Shown here piece by piece: positions 17,109-27,317 of a stretch of DNA of 64,000 nucleotides. Position numbers and translations under genes: made by a program. Source of the DNA: Candidatus Obscuribacter phosphatis (lineage in GTDB: Bacteria; Cyanobacteriota; Vampirovibrionia; Obscuribacterales; Obscuribacteraceae). The notes beneath the pieces are model-generated. The model was not told where the DNA came from, did not search any database, and saw only the letters and a list, made by a program, of their open reading frames with translations. The stretch spans positions 931,105 to 995,104 of the forward strand of contig MOYA01000001.1 in the NCBI GenBank assembly GCA_001899315.1, in the 5' to 3' direction. Position 1 is the first letter of the stretch. Every line of letters begins with the position of its first letter.

Positions 17109-18167
17109 TCAGGGACTTTCTTTGAGAGGGTCTACGCGGAGGGCCTTGAGACTGGTTGTGTATTCTAGAGAATCTTTCAAGGGCAAGATATCTGAGACTG
17201 TGTTTTGAATGGTGTTACATATAGTATCAAGCGGAAGATCGTCGCCGTCTTTGCCGAAAGGTTCTTCGATGTCTTCAGCAATCAGTTCAAGACCGATCAA
17301 GAAATAGGCGCCAATCAAGATGAGCGGCAAACTCCAGAGCAACTCGAATTCGGGCAAGACATACCAGGGCAAGGCAATTAAGTTTATGGCAATACCCTGA
17401 CGCATAAAGGCTCGATAAGAAAGGGCCAGCGGACTATTCTTGATTCTTTCGCAGGCGCCCAGTATGTCCATAAAGGCGCGCATATGATAATCAAGCTGCA
17501 GACGGGCAAAGCCGTCGATTTTTTCTTTGTTTTGCCATTCGTAGACTATGTCAAACATTTTATTGGCCACAAAAACAGGGATGTTGACGTTTTTGTCTGT
17601 CGGTAGATCTTGCAGCCCAGGCAGTCTGCGGCTTGGTTTGGTATTGCGCAGATGGTGCTTGAGCGAATAGGCGAAGGTGATGACCAGTTCGCCCAGTCTT
17701 ACTTTCTCGATTGTGGGCAGCCCGTGTAAGTGATAAATTTTCAGACAGAGGTTGCGCGAATCGTTGACCAATTGTCCCCAGAGCTTGCGACCTTCCCACC
17801 AGCGGTCATAAGCTGTATTGGTGCGAAAAACCAGAAGTAGACCAAGCACGGCACTGCTAAAAGCCGCTGCCCCAGCTTCTTTCATTACTCTAGAATTGAA
17901 GTTTCTGCCGGCTACCCATTCGACCAAGACACAATAAACAGTCATCACTGCTAGATAAACCCAGACGCGACTGGCCACCGGAATTTGGTGAAAGCGCGTG
18001 AAAGGATGCAGCCAAATGCCCATGGCATGCTTGAAAGTATGCTTGTGTTTGGTGGCTTCCAGGGCATTCACCGCCGCCGTATTGTTCATAGAGTGCAACG
18101 AGTCGAGTCCGGTGAAGGTGGATTCGGTTTCTCTTTGCTTGTCGGCGTTGCGATCGGCGGGCGGCAT
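17109..18167 (-). CDS. bestrophin family ion channel
   Basis: About 352 residues with four main hydrophobic helices. The signature LLLVFRTNTAYDRWWEGRKLWG (about 110-131, with the Arg-Trp-Trp-Glu core) and the following VNDSRNL identify the bacterial bestrophin/UPF0187 family, and LIGAYFLIGLELIAEDIEEPFG near 275-295 is the second family block. Bacterial members form pentameric channels, some cation-selective. I start at the ATG at 18167, with AGG 8 nt upstream; a GTG three codons further up has no spacing for its ribosome site. It is followed at once by the TonB-C/TPR gene. Confidence 0.92.
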   Translation of the reverse strand: MPPADRNADKQRETESTFTGLDSLHSMNNTAAVNALEATKHKHTFKHAMGIWLHPFTRFHQIPVASRVWVYLAVMTVYCVLVEWVAGRNFNSRVMKEAGAAAFSSAVLGLLLVFRTNTAYDRWWEGRKLWGQLVNDSRNLCLKIYHLHGLPTIEKVRLGELVITFAYSLKHHLRNTKPSRRLPGLQDLPTDKNVNIPVFVANKMFDIVYEWQNKEKIDGFARLQLDYHMRAFMDILGACERIKNSPLALSYRAFMRQGIAINLIALPWYVLPEFELLWSLPLILIGAYFLIGLELIAEDIEEPFGKDGDDLPLDTICNTIQNTVSDILPLKDSLEYTTSLKALRVDPLKESP

Positions 18168-18270
18168 GATTGGCACCTGTTTGATATCTGATTTTGAAGG
18201 TCTTCAGTGCTCTGAAAACTATAGCTATAAGGTAAAACCTCTATTTTGCAGGATCTGCCCAAATTTAGAA

Positions 18271-20061
18271 TTAGCGCGGGTTAAATATCTTTTTCAACTC
18301 GCCTGAAAGACCGGCATAAGTTGAACGTCCGATTACTGTCGCCGAAAGGCTGCCGTCTCTATTGAGAAAGACAAAAGACGGAATCGGACCCAGTTTATAA
18401 AACCTTATCAGGCTTTTGTTTTGAGGCTCGTCCACATTGATTGAAAGAATATTGAGATCCGGATAAGCCTTCTTAATTCCTTCTGAAACAGCTTCTATGC
18501 CTGTGCACTCGACACACCAGGGCGCCTGGAAAATTAGTACGGTGGGCTTACCTGCGGTAAGGGTCTGGGGGTCGGTCGTCATCGCTCCATTATCGGGGCT
18601 TAACTGACCGGTCTCGGCGTTGCTAGTCAAATAATTGCCCCGCGCCGAAGTCGCCTTATTGCCCGGATTTAGCTTGCGCAAAGACATGGCTAGATTGCGT
18701 TCTTCTATGGCTTTTTTGTTTTCACCAAGGGCGGCGAGCGCAGCCGATAGCCAATAATGCGCATCTGAATTGAGCGGTTCGGTGGCGGTGATTCCTTTGA
18801 GAAGCTCTTTGGCTTGATTAAAGTTTTGCTTGCGCAGTTCGGCTATGGCTAGAGCCATTTCTTTATCGAGTGGGTCGACGCTGCTTTCTTTCAAGACTTC
18901 TTCTATTTTGATTGGATTTTCTGTTTCTTTTACAGCGGTCTCTTTTATAGCGGTCTCTTTTACAGCGGTTTCTTTTTGTGTTTCGTTCGGCTGACTGTTT
19001 ACTTGAGAGGGCAGGGGAGCTGCCTCTTTCTTCTCAATTTCAGCCAGCGCCGCCTCAGGCTCTTTTGTCTGCGGTCTTGCGGCTTGTGTGAGAGCATTTA
19101 TCCAGCCTGTGACTAGATAGTTCACTCCTTCGGTAAATGTATCGCTCTTGGTTTGTTGCTCTTCCAAAATCAAGTGCTCACTTGGTAGAGAGATAAAAAT
19201 CTTTCTCTCGCATTTGATGCGATTAAACAGATCGTAAGAACCCTGCGGCTTCACCAGTTTGTCTTTAGAGCCCTGCAGCATAAGCACAGGCACTGTGATG
19301 TTTTTGGCCGCTTCATGATTCTCGTTCATAAAGCGTTGAAATTGCAAAAGTTCATGGGGCGATAGGTCGAAGCGGCTGAGGGGATCGCACTTCCACATTG
19401 TTTTGAGATTTTCGTCGGTGGAAGCCTGGTTGATAATTGAAGCTGAAACAGAGGAGGGGCGATTGGGACCTTTGAGAAAATCGAGCGCTGCTTTGAGGTC
19501 GGTTCGCTTTTCTTGAAAGCGTTCGGCCGCCGGCACCGAGCTTATCACTGCCGTCATCAGTTCGGGGTAAAGACTGGCAGCTCTAAGGGCAATGGCGCCG
19601 CCCATCGATTCACCCACCACAATTAGGGGCAGGTCTTTGTTGTTGCTGCTTTCTCTTATTGAACGCAAGGTGATTTCGATATCTTTCAGGCAGGCATCAA
19701 AGTCCACCTGCTCGTGTCCCGCTGCTCTTGCCCAAGAGCCAAAGCCCCGCACATCGATGGCATAACAGTTGATGCCTTGACCGGCCATCTCTCTAGCGAA
19801 GGCACCATAAGAAGTGGCATCTAAACCCAGACCATGAATAAGCAGAAAGACTGCTTTTGGCTTTCCTTGTGCCGGCCAAGAAAGGCATGGGGCGTAATTG
19901 GTTTCTTCTTTTGTCTTCGACTTGGCGGCCAGAGCCGGCTGTGAGCTTGAAAAAGATCCTGAGAAAAATACTAGAGAGACTAGAGCGATTAGAGCGGTCA
20001 ATAGTGAGGCCGACCGCTTTCTTTTCACTTGCTTGAGATAATCATGGTTATTTCTTTGCAT
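18271..20061 (-). CDS. alpha/beta hydrolase-TPR-thioredoxin fusion, exported
   Basis: A 596-residue three-part protein. A basic start and hydrophobic helix (about 10-45, ending QPALAAKS) point to export. The alpha/beta hydrolase domain (about 55-325) is monoacylglycerol-lipase-like, with FLLIHGLG (oxyanion region), the nucleophile elbow GESMGG (Ser near 152), and the charge-relay region LMLQGSKDKLV and EHLILEEQ. A linker carrying 15-nt-encoded VKETA repeats leads to TPR-like helices (about 405-465). The C-terminal domain (about 495-596) is a thioredoxin fold with the redox motif WCVEC and the cis-Pro segment GPIPSFVFL. The first base of its ATG overlaps the upstream gluconokinase stop (TAATG). 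The combination is unusual; each domain is individually clear. Confidence 0.88.
   Translation of the reverse strand: MQRNNHDYLKQVKRKRSASLLTALIALVSLVFFSGSFSSSQPALAAKSKTKEETNYAPCLSWPAQGKPKAVFLLIHGLGLDATSYGAFAREMAGQGINCYAIDVRGFGSWARAAGHEQVDFDACLKDIEITLRSIRESSNNKDLPLIVVGESMGGAIALRAASLYPELMTAVISSVPAAERFQEKRTDLKAALDFLKGPNRPSSVSASIINQASTDENLKTMWKCDPLSRFDLSPHELLQFQRFMNENHEAAKNITVPVLMLQGSKDKLVKPQGSYDLFNRIKCERKIFISLPSEHLILEEQQTKSDTFTEGVNYLVTGWINALTQAARPQTKEPEAALAEIEKKEAAPLPSQVNSQPNETQKETAVKETAIKETAVKETENPIKIEEVLKESSVDPLDKEMALAIAELRKQNFNQAKELLKGITATEPLNSDAHYWLSAALAALGENKKAIEERNLAMSLRKLNPGNKATSARGNYLTSNAETGQLSPDNGAMTTDPQTLTAGKPTVLIFQAPWCVECTGIEAVSEGIKKAYPDLNILSINVDEPQNKSLIRFYKLGPIPSFVFLNRDGSLSATVIGRSTYAGLSGELKKIFNPR
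18923..18977. repeat. 15-nt tandem repeat in linker of hydrolase fusion
   Basis: Three units near GTCTCTTTTACAGCG plus a partial fourth, encoding Val-Lys-Glu-Thr-Ala/Ile on the minus strand in the linker between hydrolase and TPR parts. The frame is preserved. Confidence 0.88.
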
Positions 20062-20651
20062 TATCCAAATTGGTGGCTCCTAGCCAATATTTTTGTGGCA
20101 GCCAGTGCGATTTTTGCCTCTAGGTTTAGAGCGGAGGGGATATTGATGAGATTGATATTTTCATTCTCTTCAGGCTCTGGTACCTCAAGTGTTTGAAACT
20201 GGCTTTCGATTAGACTACTTGGAAAAAAATGGTCTTTTCGACTAGCTAGTCTTTGCATTATTTCTTCCTTTTCGCTCTCAAGATAGATGAGATTAATCAA
20301 AGCCTGTTTGCTCTCAGCCCTTTCTCTTATTTGTTCGACTGCTTCGCCTGCTTTCTTTATTCCCTCAGGCTTGGCTTTGAATAGCTGGGTCCGATAATTC
20401 TTCTTTAGGCAGGACGCTGCCAGAACCAGGCCCCGGCCCTGGGCTTGATTGTCTTGCAAGAGCTTGGCTAAGGCATCCAGCCAGCTAGATCTATCGGCGT
20501 CGGTTAGGGCTATGCCCTTTACCATCTTTGCCTTGTTGGCCTCACTATGAAAGTCGTCGGCATCGAAAAAGGGCAGGTCGAGGCGGCCAGCTAGAGCTTT
20601 GCCCACCGTGGTCTTGCCGCTTCCGGCTACGCCCATGACCACCACTTGCAT
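20061..20651 (-). CDS. gntK: gluconokinase
   Basis: Phosphorylates D-gluconate to 6-phosphogluconate. The protein begins MQVVVMGVAGSGKTT (P-loop), followed by DADDFHS and the ALTDADRSSWLDALAK block, all specific to GntK-type gluconokinases, and later RLASRKDHFFPSSLIESQFQTLE, the lid and substrate segment. The usual length is about 165-175; this one has about 196 because of a charged insertion before LINLIYLE. I start at the ATG at 20651 to match the family; in-frame starts at 20666 and 20732 exist and none has a strong ribosome site. It is divergent from glgB, with only about 90 bp between them. Confidence 0.88.
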   Translation of the reverse strand: MQVVVMGVAGSGKTTVGKALAGRLDLPFFDADDFHSEANKAKMVKGIALTDADRSSWLDALAKLLQDNQAQGRGLVLAASCLKKNYRTQLFKAKPEGIKKAGEAVEQIRERAESKQALINLIYLESEKEEIMQRLASRKDHFFPSSLIESQFQTLEVPEPEENENINLINIPSALNLEAKIALAATKILARSHQFG

Positions 20652-20743
20652 TGCAAAAGTTATCATTGTCACCAATACATGACCCCAATAAATGTACGAT
20701 TCTGATAAAGTTGTTCTGATAATTTTAACCACGGGTCGAGCAC

Positions 20744-22645
20744 GTGACTACAAGCACAAGAGCTTTCTTCTCAGATTTTGATGCCCATCTTTTTTGCGAG
20801 GGCTCGCATTATCGCATTTATGAAAAGATGGGGGCGCATCCCCTCACTGTAGACGGTAAAAAAGGAGTGCACTTCGCTGTTTGGGCTCCCAATGCCGAGT
20901 CGGTTTCTGTAATCGGTGATTTTAACGACTGGGACGCCTCTAAAGGGCAGATGCAGAAAGCGGGAGAAACAGGAGTATGGACTACTTTTGTCTCTGGTAT
21001 TACTGATGGTGCAATATATAAGTACTTTGTTGCCGGTAAAAATGGCTACCGGGCAGAGAAGACAGATCCGGTAGGCTTTGCCGCTGAAATGCGTCCGCGC
21101 ACTGCCTCGGTGGTGGCCAAGCTTGATAAGCATAAGTGGAACGACGAGAAATGGATGAAGAAGCGCGATGCCGCAAGCCATCTTGCTAGTCCAGTGTCAA
21201 TCTATGAATTGCATTTGGGATCATGGAGACGCGGCGGAAACGGCGAAGCCTTTCTCTCTTACCGTGAACTGGCTGAACAGATAGTCGAATATGTTAAGAA
21301 AATGGGCTTCACCCATGTGGAGCTGATGCCTGTTTCAGAGCATCCATTGGATGGTAGTTGGGGCTATCAAACCACAGGCTACTTTGCTGCCACTTCCAGA
21401 TTTGGCACGCCGGAAGACCTGATGTTCCTGATTGATAGCCTGCACCAGGCTGATATAGGCGTGATCATCGACTGGGTACCGGCGCATTTTCCTCGGGACG
21501 GACATGCCCTCGGTCTTTTTGACGGCACCCATCTTTATGAACATGCCGACCCCCGTCAGGGCGAGCATCGCGAATGGGGCACCTATGTCTTTAATTATGG
21601 ACGCTACGAAGTAAGCAATTTTCTTTTGAGCAATGCCATGTTTTGGTTCGACAAATATCACATCGACGGTCTTAGGGTCGATGCTGTGGCATCTATGCTC
21701 TATCTCGATTATGCGCGCAAAGACGGCGAGTGGTTGCCCAATAACTATGGCGGGCGTGAAAATATAGAAGCAATTGAATTTATGCGCCGTCTCAATGAGA
21801 AAGTCTATCTTGAGTATCCTTCGGTGATGATGATTGCCGAAGAGTCGACGGCTTGGCCCCAAGTGACCAGACCGACATATTTAGGCGGTCTTGGTTTTGG
21901 TTTGAAATGGGACATGGGTTGGATGAATGATACGCTCAAGTATTTTTCGCTGGATCCCATTTATCGCAAGTTCAATCACGACAAGCTGACTTTCAGAGCC
22001 ATGTATGCTACTTCCGAGAACTTTGTTCTGCCTCTTTCGCATGATGAAGTGGTGCATGGTAAATGTTCGCTTCTCAACAAGATGCCCGGCGATACCTGGC
22101 AAAAGTTCGCCAATTTGAGATTGCTGCTCGGCTATCAATACACCACACCCGGTAAGAAACTGCTCTTTATGGGCGGTGAGTTTGGGCAGTGGATTGAATG
22201 GAATGAAGCGCAGAGTCTTGACTGGCACTTATTGGAATTTGGTACTCATGCCGGTCTTTCGCGCTTCACCGCCGATCTCAATCACTTATATAGAAATGAA
22301 CCGGCTCTCTATGAGATGGACTGCCATCCCAATGGGTTTGAGTGGATTGATTGCCATGACGGCGAGCAGAGTGTGCTCTCTTTCATGCGCAAAGATAAGC
22401 ACGGTACGCCGGTTGTAGTCGTTCTCAACTTTACGCCATTGCCGCGCTTCAACTACCGCGTCGGTGTTCCCGAAAGCGGTTTCTATAAAGAGCTAATTAA
22501 TTCAGATGCAGCCGAGTACGGCGGCAGCGGACTAGGCAATTGCGGCGGCTTTGATACCGATCCGGTTTGGAAACACGGTCGCGAGCAGTCGCTCAATTTG
22601 ACCTTGCCGCCTCTGGGCATGGTGGTCTTGAAGAAGGTAAATTAA
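20744..22645 (+). CDS. glgB: 1,4-alpha-glucan branching enzyme
   Basis: Makes alpha-1,6 branches in glycogen. 633 residues from a GTG start: an N-terminal CBM48 domain (about 25-120, with [22 protein letters not shown]), then a GH13 barrel. The nucleophile lies in [15 protein letters not shown] (Asp in the RVDAV motif, about residue 309), the acid Glu in [10 protein letters not shown] (about 365), and the transition-state Asp in [13 protein letters not shown]-terminal beta domain ends near VVLKK. The single N-terminal domain is typical of the shorter branching enzymes. The gene ends 4 bp inside glgX on the opposite strand, so the two converge tail to tail. Confidence 0.97.
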   Translation: MTTSTRAFFSDFDAHLFCEGSHYRIYEKMGAHPLTVDGKKGVHFAVWAPNAESVSVIGDFNDWDASKGQMQKAGETGVWTTFVSGITDGAIYKYFVAGKNGYRAEKTDPVGFAAEMRPRTASVVAKLDKHKWNDEKWMKKRDAASHLASPVSIYELHLGSWRRGGNGEAFLSYRELAEQIVEYVKKMGFTHVELMPVSEHPLDGSWGYQTTGYFAATSRFGTPEDLMFLIDSLHQADIGVIIDWVPAHFPRDGHALGLFDGTHLYEHADPRQGEHREWGTYVFNYGRYEVSNFLLSNAMFWFDKYHIDGLRVDAVASMLYLDYARKDGEWLPNNYGGRENIEAIEFMRRLNEKVYLEYPSVMMIAEESTAWPQVTRPTYLGGLGFGLKWDMGWMNDTLKYFSLDPIYRKFNHDKLTFRAMYATSENFVLPLSHDEVVHGKCSLLNKMPGDTWQKFANLRLLLGYQYTTPGKKLLFMGGEFGQWIEWNEAQSLDWHLLEFGTHAGLSRFTADLNHLYRNEPALYEMDCHPNGFEWIDCHDGEQSVLSFMRKDKHGTPVVVVLNFTPLPRFNYRVGVPESGFYKELINSDAAEYGGSGLGNCGGFDTDPVWKHGREQSLNLTLPPLGMVVLKKVN

Positions 22646-24822
22646 GTTCTCTCTTTATCTGTCAGTTCAAAGAGGGCTAGACTGCGTCCTTCCAGTCTGA
22701 AAGAACTTTGCAGCGGCCAGCAACTGGGGCTCAGTTTTCCTGAGGTCTCGAAATGGAGCTTCCAGGTCTTGTCTGTGCGTTGGGGCGCAAACATGCGCCA
22801 ATAGTTCGAGACAAGGTTGGGCGGTAAGGTGAATTGGATGTCGTCCCAATAGCTATTGCAAATCAAAAGCAAGGTCGAGCCTACGATCGGGCGCCCGTCT
22901 TCATCGGTGTCGTCGATACTGGAACCTTCGAACATGACGCCGAAATAGAGACGTTTGGGATCCCAGTCTTTATCTCCCATTTCGGTGCCGTCCGGATTGA
23001 GCCAGACTATGTCTTTGACCTGGCCATGCCCGTCGGCAATGGCTTCATGCACCTGACCCTTAAAGAACTTACGACGATTCAAAACCGGTTGGCTATGCCT
23101 AATTGCCGCTAGTTTCTGGACAAAGTGCAAAAATTCTTCGTCTTCTTCACTGAGGTTCCAGTGGGTCCAGCTAATCTCATTGTCTTGGCAATAGGCATTG
23201 TTATTACCTTTTTGGGTTCGGCCTATCTCATCGCCGCCCGAGATCATCGGCACACCAAGAGAGAGCATCAACAAAGCCATTAGATTCTTTCTTTGCTTTT
23301 GTCTTATCGCCTTCACTTTCACATTGTCGGTTTCACCTTCGGCACCGCAGTTCCAGCTGTGATTATTGTTTTCACCGTCGCGGTTGTTTTCTAAGTTGGC
23401 CAGATTGTGCTTTTGGTTATAGCTGACCAAATCTTTAAGAGTAAAGCCGTCATGGCAGGTGACAAAGTTGATGCTGGCATGAGGACTGCGGCCGCTGTGG
23501 GCATACAAATCAGATGAACCGGCTAGACGAGTGGCCACTTGACCAAGCAAGCCCTGGTCACCCTTAACGAAAGATCTGACTGTATCTCTATATTGTCCGT
23601 TCCATTCGGTCCAGAGTACTGGGAAGTTGCCGACTTGATAGCCGCCTTCACCAAGATCCCAGGGTTCGGCAATGAGCTTGACCTGCGAGATAACTGGATC
23701 TTGCTGAATAATGTCAAAGAAAGATGAAAGTTTATCGACTTCATAAAGTTCGCGCGCCAGAGCCGATGCCAGGTCAAAGCGGAAGCCGTCCACATGCATC
23801 TCTTGCACCCAGTAGCGCAAGCTATCCATAATCAACTGCAAGACCCTGGGGTGGGTCATATTGAGAGTGTTGCCGCAGCCGGTTGTATCGATGTAAAAGC
23901 GTTTGGTCTTTTCGCCGCCGACACGGTAGTAAGAGGCATTATCCACACCTCTGAAAGAAAGAGTGGGACCCAGATGATTGCCTTCTGCCGTATGGTTGTA
24001 CACCACATCTAGTATCACTTCGATACCGGCGGCATGCAAAGCCCTCACCATCATTTTAAATTCACGCACTTCTTCGGTGGCGCCTTTATAGTGTGAATAT
24101 CTCAAATCTGGTGCAAAATAGCCGAGGGTGTTGTAGCCCCAATAGTTATTCAGTCCAGCTTCCACTAGATTTTGGTTGTCGCTTCTAGAATGAATAGGCA
24201 TAATCTCTAGAGCCGTGACGCCTAGTTTTTTCAGATGGCGGATGATCGGCTCGGAGGCCATGGCAGCATAGGTGCCGCGCAGTTCGGGGTCGATATCAGG
24301 ATGCAGGGCGGTCATGCCTTTTACATGGGCTTCATAGATTATGGTGTTGTGCCAGGGGGTGTTGGGCGGGGTGTCGTTGCCCCAGGTGAAAGACTGGTCG
24401 ACCACGGCACAAAGTGGAGCATAAGGGGCACTGTCGCGCCCGTCGAAAGAAAGGTCGGCGGTTTTGGCGCCCACTTCATAGCCAAAAAGACTGTCGTCCC
24501 AAGTGCCTGTGCGCACGATAGATTTAGCATAGGGGTCAACCAATATCTTATTGGGGTTGAAGCGCATGCCGGTTTCTGGGTCGTAGGGACCGTAGACGCG
24601 ATAACCATAGACTTGGTTCGGGCGAATATCTTTTAAATAGACATGGTAAATCTGGTTGTTGTATTCGGTCAGTTCGATACGAGTACTTTCGTGCTTGCTT
24701 TCGGGCGAATCAAAGAGGCAGAGTTCGACCTTGGAAGCATGTTCTGAAAAAATGGCAAAATTCACACCCATGCCGTCCCAGGTCGCTCCAAGCGGATAGG
24801 GTTTGCCGGGCAGAATTCGCAT
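22642..24822 (-). CDS. glgX: glycogen debranching enzyme
   Basis: Hydrolyses alpha-1,6 links of limit dextrins. 726 residues, the GlgX/TreX-type length: N-terminal CBM48 ([21 protein letters not shown]), then a GH13_11 barrel. The nucleophile is in [10 protein letters not shown] (Asp), the acid Glu in LIAEPWDLG, and the third acid in [22 protein letters not shown] is the first conserved barrel region. GAGGAAAAC directly before the ATG is a good ribosome site. Convergent with glgB; no phosphorylase or synthase gene is in the window. Confidence 0.97.
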   Translation of the reverse strand: MRILPGKPYPLGATWDGMGVNFAIFSEHASKVELCLFDSPESKHESTRIELTEYNNQIYHVYLKDIRPNQVYGYRVYGPYDPETGMRFNPNKILVDPYAKSIVRTGTWDDSLFGYEVGAKTADLSFDGRDSAPYAPLCAVVDQSFTWGNDTPPNTPWHNTIIYEAHVKGMTALHPDIDPELRGTYAAMASEPIIRHLKKLGVTALEIMPIHSRSDNQNLVEAGLNNYWGYNTLGYFAPDLRYSHYKGATEEVREFKMMVRALHAAGIEVILDVVYNHTAEGNHLGPTLSFRGVDNASYYRVGGEKTKRFYIDTTGCGNTLNMTHPRVLQLIMDSLRYWVQEMHVDGFRFDLASALARELYEVDKLSSFFDIIQQDPVISQVKLIAEPWDLGEGGYQVGNFPVLWTEWNGQYRDTVRSFVKGDQGLLGQVATRLAGSSDLYAHSGRSPHASINFVTCHDGFTLKDLVSYNQKHNLANLENNRDGENNNHSWNCGAEGETDNVKVKAIRQKQRKNLMALLMLSLGVPMISGGDEIGRTQKGNNNAYCQDNEISWTHWNLSEEDEEFLHFVQKLAAIRHSQPVLNRRKFFKGQVHEAIADGHGQVKDIVWLNPDGTEMGDKDWDPKRLYFGVMFEGSSIDDTDEDGRPIVGSTLLLICNSYWDDIQFTLPPNLVSNYWRMFAPQRTDKTWKLHFETSGKLSPSCWPLQSSFRLEGRSLALFELTDKERT

Positions 24823-24924
24823 GTTTTCCTCGCAGATTTTAACGAAAGGCTACAGTCTTGGTTCCAGACCTTTATGGCACGCTCCAAGTAGCAGATAATT
24901 TTACTTTATTTAACGGATATTTCA

Positions 24925-25359
24925 ATGAACGCCAAGCGCGCCACCGCCTGTGATACTGAAAGAGGGGCTTATCGGTTTTTTACACCGGTCACTCTACGCT
25001 ATGGCGATACAGATCGCCAGGGCCATGTCAATAATGCCGTCTATTGCACCCTTTACGAATCAGGGCGGGTGGACTTCCTTTTTACCGGCGAGGGTGAGAG
25101 TCTAGCCGGCGGCGATACTGCCTTTGTCATTGCTGCTATTTCCTTAGATTATCTGCAAGAACTCAACTTTCCAGGCACAGTGGAAGTGGCATCCAAGATT
25201 CTTTCGCTCGGTAAATCATCTTTTGAGGTCGGTCAGGCAATCTTTATTGGTGAAACCTGCTTTTCGTCAGCCCGCTCGGTGATCGTGGTCATCGATGAGC
25301 AAAGCAAAAAGCCAAGCCCAATGCAGCCTCAATTTCGCAAGCATCTGGAGTCACTCTAA
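24925..25359 (+). CDS. acyl-CoA thioesterase, 4HBT hotdog fold
   Basis: A 144-residue single-hotdog protein of the YbgC/FcbC type. The segment RYGDTDRQGHVNNAVYCTLYESGRVDF (about 25-51; quoted in part by its key residues Asp28, Asp30, His34, Asn36 and Asn37) is the family signature, with the catalytic Asp in the DTD motif. The preferred acyl chain cannot be read from sequence. Its stop overlaps the start of the uup-like gene (TAATG), so they are translationally coupled. Confidence 0.85.
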   Translation: MNAKRATACDTERGAYRFFTPVTLRYGDTDRQGHVNNAVYCTLYESGRVDFLFTGEGESLAGGDTAFVIAAISLDYLQELNFPGTVEVASKILSLGKSSFEVGQAIFIGETCFSSARSVIVVIDEQSKKPSPMQPQFRKHLESL

Positions 25360-27206
25360 TGGCTGCTCCTTTGCTCACCTTGACCGGGGTTGGAAAAGCC
25401 TTTAGCGGGCGGGTACTCTTCGACGATATCAATATGACCATCGAAGAAGACGATTGTATGGCTCTTATTGGTCCAAACGGTTCAGGCAAGTCGACCTTAT
25501 TGAAGATAATGGCTGGGCTATACGAACCAGATAACGGTTCGGTGGTAACCAGGCGAGACTTGGAAGTGGCTTACTTGCCTCAGTACCAGACTTTTGACGA
25601 AAGCCAGAGTTTGCTTGAAATTGTCATGGGTGAGCTTACCAAAACTAAAGACCTCGAGCATCAGCAGTTTGAATGGAAGGCTTACGGCGAGGCCACACTC
25701 TCTCGTTTAGGCTTCAATGACCCCCAAGCCAAGGCCCAGGGCTTGTCAGGCGGACAGATGAAGCGCTTGTCTTTGGCTATACAGCTGGCTCGCAAACCTG
25801 ATCTGTTATTGCTTGATGAGCCGACAAACCATCTTGATCTTGAAGGTGTGCTCTTTCTAGAGGAAGTTTTGAAAGGGCTCTCTTGTCCTTTCATTTTAGT
25901 CAGTCACGATCGCTCTTTTGTGGAAAATCTTGCCAACCGAGTGGTGGAGTTGTCATCTTTCTATAAGGAAGGCTATCTTTCGGTGCGCGGCAGCTATAGC
26001 GATTTTGTCGAAGGCAAAGAACAATATCAGAGCTATCAGGCCAATGAAGAGAAAGCCCTGGCATCGAAAGTGCGGCGTGAACTGGCTTGGTTGGCCCGTG
26101 GTGCTCGGGCCAGGCAGACCAAGTCTCAGCATCGCATCAAAGAAGCAGGCAAACTGGTCGACGATCTCTCTGATGTAAAGCTGCGCAACAATCAGAAGCT
26201 AAGCGCGGCTCTCGATTTTAGTGCCTCTGGCAGGCAGAGCCGTGAACTCTTTCTGGGGCGCGGCTTAAGCAAGAGCTATGGTGACAAGGTTTTATTTAAA
26301 GACCTAGATTTGATTTTGAGCCCGGGCATGAAACTGGGTTTGGCTGGTACCAATGGTAGTGGCAAGAGCACCTTGCTGAAAATCATTGCCGGTGTTTTAG
26401 AACCAGATAAGGGGACTGTGAAAAGGGCAGAAAATCTCAAAGTGGTTTGGTTCGACCAAATGCGAGAAGGGCTCGACCAAAGTTTGACTTTGAAAGAGGC
26501 ACTTTCGCCCCTTGGTGATCAGGTGGAATTTCGCGGACGCAGCATGCATGTGGCAAGCTGGGCTAGGCGCTTTCTCTTTAGACCAGAGCAGTTGCCGCTT
26601 ACCCTCAACTATCTTTCGGGCGGCGAGCAGGCGCGAATCTTCATCGCCAATCTGATGCGACAGCCCGCCGACTTGCTTATCTTAGACGAGCCGACAAATG
26701 ATCTAGACATTCCCACCCTCGAGGTTTTGGAAGAGAGCCTTGCCGATTTTCCCGGCGCTGTGGTGCTTGTCACCCACGATCGTTATATGCTCGATTCTAT
26801 TTCTACTCATCTGCTTGTCTTGGGTGGTGAAAAGCCCGAGTATTTCGCCGATTATTTGCAATGGCAAGATCTGGCTGCGGCAAGGGAGAAAGAGCGCCGC
26901 GAGAAGGTCGAACCGGCTTTAGCTGTAAGAAAGAGCGAGGGCGGCAAAGAGAAAGAGTCTGAAAAGGATCGAAGCGGCAAGCCTCTCTCCAACAATGAGA
27001 AGAAAGAATTGGCTGGGCTGGAGGGGCGTATTGCCGAAGCCGAGGCAGTTTTGGCTTTGATCAATGAAAAGATGTCGGCCCCTGAGATTGCTGTAAATCA
27101 TGTCAAGCTCAATGAAATGATGAAAGAAGCTGAAGCTGCCAAGGGAAAAATAGACGCCCTTTATGAGCGTTACACATTTTTGTCCGACCGCGCCGAGCTT
27201 AACTGA
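25359..27206 (+). CDS. uup: ABC-F family ATPase, Uup-like
   Basis: 615 residues with two ABC domains (Walker A GPNGSGKST near 36 and GTNGSGKST near 330; signatures LSGGQMKRL and LSGGEQARI; Walker B followed by DEPTNHLDL and DEPTNDLDI) and a charged C-terminal coiled coil (about 510-610, with NNEKKELAGLEGRIAEAEAV), which is the Uup-type DNA/ribosome-binding tail. Family members act on ribosomes and influence precise excision of transposons. GGAG 8 nt upstream supports the ATG that overlaps the thioesterase stop. Confidence 0.9.
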   Translation: MAAPLLTLTGVGKAFSGRVLFDDINMTIEEDDCMALIGPNGSGKSTLLKIMAGLYEPDNGSVVTRRDLEVAYLPQYQTFDESQSLLEIVMGELTKTKDLEHQQFEWKAYGEATLSRLGFNDPQAKAQGLSGGQMKRLSLAIQLARKPDLLLLDEPTNHLDLEGVLFLEEVLKGLSCPFILVSHDRSFVENLANRVVELSSFYKEGYLSVRGSYSDFVEGKEQYQSYQANEEKALASKVRRELAWLARGARARQTKSQHRIKEAGKLVDDLSDVKLRNNQKLSAALDFSASGRQSRELFLGRGLSKSYGDKVLFKDLDLILSPGMKLGLAGTNGSGKSTLLKIIAGVLEPDKGTVKRAENLKVVWFDQMREGLDQSLTLKEALSPLGDQVEFRGRSMHVASWARRFLFRPEQLPLTLNYLSGGEQARIFIANLMRQPADLLILDEPTNDLDIPTLEVLEESLADFPGAVVLVTHDRYMLDSISTHLLVLGGEKPEYFADYLQWQDLAAAREKERREKVEPALAVRKSEGGKEKESEKDRSGKPLSNNEKKELAGLEGRIAEAEAVLALINEKMSAPEIAVNHVKLNEMMKEAEAAKGKIDALYERYTFLSDRAELN

Positions 27207-27317
27207 TGCGCCTTTTTGTCGTTCTAAAGAGCTGCTAAAATTCGCCCTGCGGCAAATCTAGAGCTTCTCAGCCATGCTTGCTATTAACTACTGCCCCTTT
27301 CAAAAGATGGAATCACT

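Noticed and set aside
21335-21862. 175-residue frame opposite glgB
   Set aside because: It is the antisense shadow of conserved glgB codons and has no ribosome site or recognisable motif.
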